Positions 57,661 to 64,000 of a DNA stretch of 64,000 nucleotides are shown piece after piece (position 1 is the stretch's first letter; every line of letters starts with the position of its first letter). The position numbers and the translations under genes were made by a program. This DNA comes from Dissophora ornata. Lineage: Eukaryota > Mortierellomycota > Mortierellomycetes > Mortierellales > Mortierellaceae. The notes beneath the pieces are model-generated. The model was not told the DNA's origin, did no database searches, and saw only the letters and a program-made list of their open reading frames with translations. The stretch lies in contig MU616651.1 in NCBI GenBank assembly GCA_025201705.1, positions 1-64,000 of the forward strand, in the 5' to 3' direction.

Positions 57661-59181
57661 ATGACCACCATCAACGCCTCCGCAGCTCCTGCTGTCACTT
57701 CAGAGTTGACGAAGCTGCAACAGCTCAACAAGCTTGATGACGATATTCTGGCAGAACTGGGCATCGCCGCGGGTGCCAGACCCGTTGTCCCACCTCACCT
57801 TCTCGCCAGAATGCAGCAGCTTGATACTCCCGACAAGTGAGGCACTACCTACTCAGTCGCTTCGTCCTCTCCCATTAGAATGATGGTGGCGAAATTGGCG
57901 ATAGAAATCTGACAGCCTATATTTTTTTAACCTTCTGCAATCGTAGAACTCAACAAGATATCGATAACAAGTTGGCTGTAGCTGAAGAGCGACGCAAGGT
58001 AATAACCGAAGACACACAACCTTCCCCCTGAATTATGTCGCCTTTCGTCTTTTCTCGATTCCTAATGTTGCACCCCTTCGTTTCCTTTACTTTGTCATTT
58101 TCCTTCAAAACAGAAATTGGAGGAGGAACGAGTCCAGAAGGCGCACGACAATGTGAAGCACGCCAAAGCTGTCTCTGTGAGGAACAAGCAAGACGCTGAT
58201 GTGAGCCGAGACGAGTCCCTGGAGCGTCTTCGTGAGAAGCAGGAGAATGCAGAACGCGCACGCCAGGAGCAGGTTAGCAAAATAGTTATGATTTGTGATG
58301 GGCTATGACAACGTTATCTATGATCATAAGGATTGCCTATAAAAAAAACGGGAAAGGAATATTGTTGTGTGGGAGAATGTTTGCGTGCATTTTGAGAAAA
58401 TACCGGACGGAGGGTGTTGTGCATGATGTTGTGAGCGACAGAGATGCACACATGCGTCCAAAATTCAACGTTAGCAACCCTGATGGGATGCTGAAGATGA
58501 TGATGCAGTGTTGAACCTTCCCTAATCATGCAACTTGCCTATCGTGCTTATTATATTTCTAGGCGCGTCAACGTCTCGCCAAATTGGAGGAGCACTCTGC
58601 GAAGGTCGCAGGTTTCCAGAACGACGAGAGGTAGAAAAAAATTTACTTGCCTTTCTATTGACGTTATCCCCTGAATGCCACCCCTTTCTCACGCCCATTT
58701 TTTACATCTACTCTCTCAATAGTCCAGCGCGTGACGCCGAAATTCGTGAAATCAACGAGAAGTTGGAGCAAGCCGAGGCCAGACGCAAGGCCCTTGAAGA
58801 GGAAAAACTTCAAAAGTTGGAGGAGCACTTTCAAAAGGTCAAACAGATCCGCGAGGGCGACACAGAAAAGGAAAAGGTGCAGTTTGAGCAACAGAAGGTC
58901 GATCTGGATCAGAAGATGAAGGCCGTTGAGCAGCGACGTCTGGATTTGGAGAATGCGCTGAAGGAGAAGATGCAGGCTAGGCAAGCACTTGCAGACCAAG
59001 TTCGCCAGCGTAAGTCTCCAGAATGGTGTTGGAATGCTGTTGTTGTTGTTCGTGAATGTGTTCTGTTGAAAACCTCACATGTATCATCTCTCTTTTGTTT
59101 TGCCGCGATTTATAATTTACAGGCCAGCAGCAGGAGCAGGCAGCCGGGAATGGTGCTAACGCCAAAGAGGTCGTCGCGTAA
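57661..59181 (+). CDS. Highly charged coiled-coil protein of unknown function
   Basis: Six exons, 57661-57836, 57947-57998, 58114-58272, 58563-58630, 58723-59009, 59123-59181, total 801 nt and give 266 residues. The first ~60 residues are Ala/Leu-rich and uncharged; from about residue 60 to 245 it is an almost continuous Glu/Lys/Arg/Gln helix ('RRKALEEEKLQKLEEHFQKV', 'LEEERVQKAHDNVKHAKAV') with clear heptads, and it ends in a Gln-rich tail. Two segments, 'AKLEEHSAKVAGFQ' and 'QKLEEHFQKVKQIR', look like an internal repeat, faintly like stathmin-type tubulin-binding helices, but this is not enough to assign a function. Exon junctions fall at phase changes that keep the heptad pattern, supporting the model. 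Confidence 0.7.
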
Positions 59182-59374
59182 GGTCCTTAATCGCCTGATA
59201 TCCGTCCTATCTAGTTTCCAATTCGGAAGAGAACCCCAGAAGAGAGCCAAACTCTCACTGTAAAAAAAAAAAAAAAAAAAAAAAAAGCAAATGAATGAAG
59301 CGTTTTTCTTCCATCAAGGGTTTATTGTATGCTGCATCAATAATCGCATTTCTCCTCTATGCCGACAAAAAAGT
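59182..59374. other. Short convergent intergenic region
   Basis: 3' flanks of the coiled-coil and hydroxyisourate hydrolase genes, containing an A25 run at 59262-59286. Confidence 0.5.
59262..59286 (+). repeat. A25 homopolymer
   Basis: 80 nt after the stop of the coiled-coil gene. It looks like a genomic poly(A) tract; the gene has introns, so it is not a processed retrocopy. Confidence 0.85.
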
Positions 59375-59931
59375 CTATGATCCACGGTAGGTGGTGTAAG
59401 AGTAAGGACTGAGAAGCAAGGGGATGTGGTAATGTTGCTTCTCTGCGCCAGGTGCGATCTCAAAGATAATCTGAAGTAAAGTGAAGTGTCCAGCGTTAGA
59501 CCTGCATCCATGAAGCGCTGGCAGCCGTTCTCGCACCATTAGACCGCTTACCTGAACATAGGGGTGGAAGTAGCTGGTGACCCCGACCGATGCCCAGTAA
59601 TCTGAGGTTAGGAAGGTCATGCGATAGATGCCTGCTACGAGCTGGTGCGAAGGGTCCAACAGTGTGCTCACGCGTCCATCTGAGTCCGTCGAGCTAACCG
59701 AGTTGAATCCAAGCGACAAGTGTCAGATACGCGGATGAGGTGTGGCAATGGCAAAGCCTGCTTCTCATAACAAAGAGAGAAGGTCCTTTTCAGCCCTTAC
59801 CCGTCAGCAAGCCCGCCCCAAGTGTTGTTGGCGGAGGTGTTAAGCACCTCGAGCTTGACAGGCACGTTGCGACCGGGACGACCGCACGACGAGTCAAGTA
59901 CATGGCACGTAATCGGACTACGGGTAGCCAT
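59375..59931 (-). CDS. 5-hydroxyisourate hydrolase (transthyretin-like)
   Basis: Three exons, 59931-59801, 59693-59552 and 59470-59375, give 122 residues, the normal size. N-terminal 'PITCHVLDSSCGRPGRNVPV' has the conserved His and Arg of the family. The middle 'FHPYVQ' joins 'IIFEIAPGAEKQHYHIPLLL' across intron 2, and the protein ends in the diagnostic YRGS. The C-terminal 'YHIPLLLSPYSYTTYRGS' is the strongest evidence. The enzyme (EC 3.5.2.17) hydrolyses 5-hydroxyisourate, the urate oxidase product, to OHCU on the way to allantoin. The C-terminus is YRGS, not a typical peroxisomal SKL, so location cannot be fixed. Neither urate oxidase nor OHCU decarboxylase is in the window. Confidence 0.95.
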
Positions 59932-60379
59932 GATGTGATGAATAAAGGAGAATGAGGTTGGGATGAGAAGAGGAATGGAGTTTTTTTTGTTATTTATTGT
60001 AGTTCACGCTTCCGAACTACCCGCGTTTTCTCTCCTTAGACTGGGGCACACGATGGAAAAGATGGAGGAAAGTCTTGGTTGCTCTTCTTGCTGTTTTCTG
60101 TTGCTGTTGCTGTAACTTGTTGTTGGAGCCTGAGCACACATGCCTGTGCCCCGACATATATTCATTTCTGGAGAGGATCTCCTGGCCACTCTCGGAGCAA
60201 GACCGTGTGTTGCAACTGCCGCTCTTCTAGCAAAGTAACAGTTCATGCCTGCTGCACAGCCACAGCATTGATTGCGACACCATCATCATCACCATCATCA
60301 TCACTATGCAAACACAAGTGTTGCCTGTTTCTTTGAATTCTCGCTTGTAATTTAATTGTATAGAGATCCTACAACTAAT
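59932..60379. other. Intergenic region with CAT/CAC microsatellite
   Basis: Promoter of the hydroxyisourate hydrolase gene and 3' flank of eS8. It contains a CATCATCATCAC-type microsatellite at 60281-60304. No supported frame. Confidence 0.5.
60281..60304. repeat. CAT/CAC trinucleotide microsatellite
   Basis: Two copies of CATCATCATCAC. Intergenic. Confidence 0.85.
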
Positions 60380-61934
60380 TTACTTCTTAAGCTTGCGGAT
60401 GTAGAAAGCCAACTCCTGGCCCTCAAGAATGTATCCATCGGCACGGCCAGACTGACCAGGGCGCGAAGAGAGGCAGGCATAGAGACGACCGGCAGCGAAC
60501 TGGTGGTCGAGGGCGGGGTCGACCTTGGAGTCGGCCTTGCGAGCCTCGATCTTGCGCTGGACGTGGTTCGAGCGGGTCTTGGCAACCTCCTCGGACTCAG
60601 TCTACAGAGAAAAATAAAATGTGGTTAGGGATGGTTGGATCAATCGAGTGACGTGATGCTTGATAACGCGCTTTGTCTGCTTGAAGACGTTCATCCTGGC
60701 GAGTGAGATCCGAGAATATGGGTCGTATGCAACTTCACGTCTACTCTACTGTGTACAAGTCGATCAACAAATACTCCATGATACAGGTGCTATCTGTGCC
60801 AGCAATTCGCCTCCTACGTCCTGAGTCCATACACTCTGGTTGTGACCAGCGTCCACTTGTCACTCCTGCAATAAAGCCTAATCATGTATACGCTAGAACA
60901 AAAAGCAAAGGGTGATATTTACCTTGACGGCACCCTTACCCTTGCGGGCACCAATGGGGGTGGCGTAGTGAGATTCGTACCACTGACGGAAGGGAGTGGC
61001 ATCGATCTGAACGACGGCGTTCTTGACCAAGGTACCGGTACGGACCAACTCGTTGTTGGAGGCGTTGTAGACAACAGCAACGATACGGGTCTTGCGGGAG
61101 ATGGCCTCGGAACCCCAGGAGAAGTTACCAGCATCCAAACGCATGGCACGGAACTTGCGGTTGCCTCCACGGGTGCGGACTTCGTGGATACGCTTAGCAC
61201 CAAGCTTGGTGTTGGCAGCCTGACGACCCAACTCGAACTTTCTCTTCTTGCGATATTGGGCGCGCTTGGCTCCGGAAGCGGAGCGCTTGTGGCGGGAGTC
61301 TCTGCTGATACCTGAATAATGGAAGTGATAAATATTTTTTTGTCAGTTGACGAAGGCTCCGGAATGAGGTAGTTGTGTGAATGCCCCCCACGATACTCTC
61401 CATGGTAGTTGGCTCCTTGTCCAATCTCCAGAGATGCTGCAAGGTCTCCACGAAATCGTCTCATGGGGTGAAATGAGATCCTGATTATCTGATTATTGAT
61501 CAAGGCGATCCTGAGTATTTCTGACGAGTATTGGGTGCGATAGCCATAACATATTCCTGATAAGCGATGGTAGAGTAATGCTAAGTCCTGCCTGTCATCG
61601 TAACAGCTCTTCAGAGGTCCAATCCATTGTGCTCAATTGAATTCACCCTGAAAAGCACTCTGTCCGCCAGCGATCTCAGTTTTTGCCGAAATGTGTCGAA
61701 GTCAAGCAGATGTTGGATTGAGTCTACTGACGCAAGTAAGAAATATGGCCAATGGCCCTCCGAATGACATCCATCCATAGAGGACTATGCGTATGCCATG
61801 AAGATAGATGGATCTGTGGTGGCTCGTTGGGGATGTCGAGGATGTCGAGATGGATGGTAGTCGTGTTCCGGATGGATGTCTTTTTCCTGAACCAGCCTCA
61901 TCAGCCTGTGCAGCTGTTAATGAGACTCACCCAT
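60380..61934 (-). CDS. RPS8: Small-subunit ribosomal protein eS8
   Basis: Exons 61934-61931, 61311-60923 and 60601-60380 give 204 residues. The first coding exon is just ATGG, and the G is completed across a 619-nt intron to read [20 protein letters not shown], the invariant eS8 start. Exon 2 carries '[13 protein letters not shown]', '[20 protein letters not shown]' and '[16 protein letters not shown]'; exon 3 ends with '[20 protein letters not shown]' and [11 protein letters not shown]. All are standard eS8 segments. It is a structural protein of the 40S subunit. Both introns are longer than most here (619 and 321 nt), which is common in ribosomal-protein genes and may hold regulatory elements; no convincing snoRNA boxes were found. 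Confidence 0.97.
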
Positions 61935-62744
61935 AGTGTGAAATCAAAAGGAAGGAACGTCTCCGGCTCCCACAGCGTGTGAGCAGATATGGGAGAAAAA
62001 AAAATTGAGGCGCTTAAGGGTCTCCTTCCACCCTCGGGGGAAGGACTGCATTCAGAACCACTCCCGCCACCAACTTCGAATCCAGAATAACTCCTGGCCC
62101 AGTTTGCAAAGAGGCGAGTTTCCTCGCTAGTCTTTGTTTCCCTTCCTGTACTTCAACTTCTTCCTGCAGCAACCCCACCCTAGTAGATACGCTCCATGCA
62201 TGCAGCTAACAAACAGCAAGAGAAGTTGTACCATTGCGGCATGTGGTCTTATTCACCTTCTTCCTCGCTCAAGGCCTCAAAATTGACTATGCTCCCTCAG
62301 TAATGTTGAGCCAATCGGTGGTTCCCGTGAAAGTGCATCAAGGTTCTGTAAACTGAGATCTTTCGTTTTTTTTTATATAACGGCAGCCCAAAGAGACATG
62401 GAGATCGGTGCTCACGCTACAAGGGCTATGCCCTCCGATCTGGCTCAAACCACAAACCACGGGAAAGTCGACCGAATTTTTTCTTCCCAGAATTTGCGGC
62501 AATTGAATAGCCTCATTGGCTCAAACTTTTATTCCCAACGACAGACGCAGGTCTTGGACGGACACGAGCAACGCCGTTTCTCAGAAGACCGTTTCCCAGA
62601 GAACAAGCACAAGGGTGGACTTAAAAACAAGATGGCCATCACCTTTGCTCCCCCCTCCTCTTTTCCCCCCTCCTCATCTCCCCCCTCCTCATCTCGCCCC
62701 CGCAACCAAGACGGAAGAAACGGAACCGCAATCGCATCCATCAA
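61935..62744. other. Divergent promoter region between eS8 and the GT31 gene
   Basis: Contains C/T-rich stretches for both genes and a TATATAA box at 62374. ATGs at 62398 and 62516 lie between that box and the GT31 start and open frames that overlap it out of phase. Confidence 0.5.
62373..62380 (+). promoter_or_regulatory. TATA-like box upstream of GT31 gene
   Basis: TTATATAA after a T-rich run. The distance to the annotated ATG (365 nt) is long. Confidence 0.35.
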
Positions 62745-63782
62745 ATGGCACCATCACTGATGCCACATCTCTCCAGGCACCGCAGGCTCATTCTTCTCGG
62801 CCTAATCATCCTAATGGCGATCCTCATGATGATGAACTTCAGCCTGGACACAAAGGAAGAATTCGATGTGGGTTTTGCTCTCCCATCAGAGGCCACAATT
62901 CAGAGAAAGATCGCCAAGGCCCGTAATTCAAAGCTTCGTAACTTCCCATCCGGGATGACCACACTTGACCAAGTCATTGATCCCAAGCACCCAAAAAAAA
63001 TGCTCGTCGTTGTCTTGACCACGGAAAAAATGTTTGATACCCGAGGCAAGGCAGTTCGCGACACATGGATGGATTATGCCAACAACAAACACCCGGAGCT
63101 CGGCGTCCATGTCGTCATGGCCTACGATGGCAAGCCCACCAAGGATACCGAAGGTGTGCCCATGATCCCAACTTTTACGACAAGCTATGACGATCTCTAC
63201 CTGAAGGTCATTGATGTCTTTGAGACAATCAGGGAATTGTACGGAGACGACTACGACTACTTTATGAAAGCCGACGACGATGTCTTCGTCCACGTTGATC
63301 GACTAGCAGCACGCTTCAGCAAGGTCGAGGTCTACAATCCAGCAAAGTCGCAAGTGTTTGGATTCCGAGGACCAGGCGACTTCATGTGCTGGGGAGGTCC
63401 TGGCTACCTGATGTCACGCCAGGCTCTTCGAGAGATTTATCCACACATGGTCCAGTGTGGCAAGGACTTTATCCTGCCCGAGGACATTACCATTGCTTGG
63501 TGCTTTATGCGGCACTCCTTCAATCATCACAAGAAGATATGGCTCGGATGCCAGCCATTGGAGAACAATGACCACACAGGCTTCTGCCATATTCCTCCGC
63601 CCCAAAAGGAAAACTGGGCGCTCTGGGACCAACCCGACAAAGAATTCGAGGTCGAGGGCACATGGATCAAAACCTGGCGGTTTTCGACTGTACTCACCAT
63701 GCATGCCTTCAAGACCGAGCTAAACACTAAACCTTCGATGCGGGAATACTACAACCATTTTTACAACAATGACAACCACTGA
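62745..63782 (+). CDS. GT31 family beta-1,3-glycosyltransferase, type II membrane protein
   Basis: Single exon, 345 residues. A short basic cytosolic tail (RHRR) precedes one signal-anchor helix (about 15-32). The catalytic domain has 'RGKAVRDTWMDYAN', the 'R.aiR.TW' start of GT31, a DxD-type motif in MKADDDVFVH (D177-D179), then 'GFRGPGDFMCWGGPGYLMSR' and 'ILPEDITIAWCF', matching the C1GALT1/core 1 galactosyltransferase and chitin-independent fungal GT31 pattern ('GG.GY..S...' and 'EDv..g.c'). Such enzymes transfer Gal or GlcNAc in the Golgi using Mn2+. Substrates in this fungus are unknown. The ATG lies in CAAATGGC context. Confidence 0.9.
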   Translation: MAPSLMPHLSRHRRLILLGLIILMAILMMMNFSLDTKEEFDVGFALPSEATIQRKIAKARNSKLRNFPSGMTTLDQVIDPKHPKKMLVVVLTTEKMFDTRGKAVRDTWMDYANNKHPELGVHVVMAYDGKPTKDTEGVPMIPTFTTSYDDLYLKVIDVFETIRELYGDDYDYFMKADDDVFVHVDRLAARFSKVEVYNPAKSQVFGFRGPGDFMCWGGPGYLMSRQALREIYPHMVQCGKDFILPEDITIAWCFMRHSFNHHKKIWLGCQPLENNDHTGFCHIPPPQKENWALWDQPDKEFEVEGTWIKTWRFSTVLTMHAFKTELNTKPSMREYYNHFYNNDNH

Positions 63783-64000
63783 AGCACCCTCAACAACTGC
63801 GACAGGAGCGCATAAAGGAACCATCTCTTAAATAATAGTCGCTTTTACATAGACTTGCGCTAATAAACGATGTGGTGCAGCAACGATCCAGACGGTAGGC
63901 ACAGAGGCACAACCACACATGAAAAATTTAAACACTATTTCAATGTGTTGCAGGGCTGCAGTAGGGCTTTTTGTTTACAAGTTTCTAAAGATAACTCTAC
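63783..64000. other. 3' flank of the GT31 gene
   Basis: AT-rich sequence with an AATAAAC near 63860 that could guide polyadenylation. Nothing else seen before the window ends. Confidence 0.4.

Noticed and set aside
59262..59286. A25 tract as the tail of a processed retrogene
   Set aside because: The gene before it has five introns and there is no target-site duplication, so it is not a retrocopy.

Overview
The window looks like nuclear DNA of a filamentous fungus, probably an early-diverging (Mucoromycota, Mortierella-like) species. This is inferred from many short GT-AG introns (mostly 50-120 nt, a few near 600 nt), pyrimidine-rich leaders ahead of start codons, TATA-like boxes 60-280 nt upstream, and the gene families present: a tandem oligopeptide-transporter (OPT) array, GDP-mannose dehydratase, an AIG1-type GTPase and a verprolin. 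Spliced models were built by hand from donor/acceptor sites and reading phase. Each multi-exon model given as complete closes in frame unless stated otherwise.

Layout. 0-16 kb: the edge of a possible minus-strand gene, a THEM6-like hotdog thioesterase (+), a small Ser/Thr-rich tail-anchored protein (-), a GT47 exostosin-like glycosyltransferase (-), a six-exon full-length ABCC transporter (-), an AlkB-like 2-oxoglutarate dioxygenase (+) and a six-exon coiled-coil protein (+). 16-26 kb: a secreted protein with an extreme His-Asp repeat (+), a very short verprolin/WIP-like actin regulator (-), an F-box protein (-), a secreted three-repeat protein with an in-frame stop right after its signal peptide (-), a CRE-like tandem repeat beside a TATA box with no clear gene, and a TLC-domain membrane protein (-). 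27-44 kb: GDP-mannose 4,6-dehydratase (+), a broken small membrane-protein gene (-), then four OPT paralogues in tandem on the minus strand. 44-64 kb: a gene-poor stretch, a two-finger C2H2 regulator (+), an AIG1-like GTPase (+), POP1 of RNase P/MRP (-, nine exons), a second coiled-coil protein (+), 5-hydroxyisourate hydrolase (-), ribosomal protein eS8 (-) and a GT31 glycosyltransferase (+).

How the genes relate. Most are independent housekeeping or accessory genes, not an operon-like unit. The OPT array is the only clear gene-family cluster: all four share one phase-1 intron after the same acidic N-terminal motif, and a short tract of two neighbours is nearly identical, suggesting gene conversion. 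GMD, GT47 and GT31 all belong to sugar-nucleotide or glycan pathways but are far apart. No CRISPR array, transposon or convincing tRNA/rRNA gene was seen.
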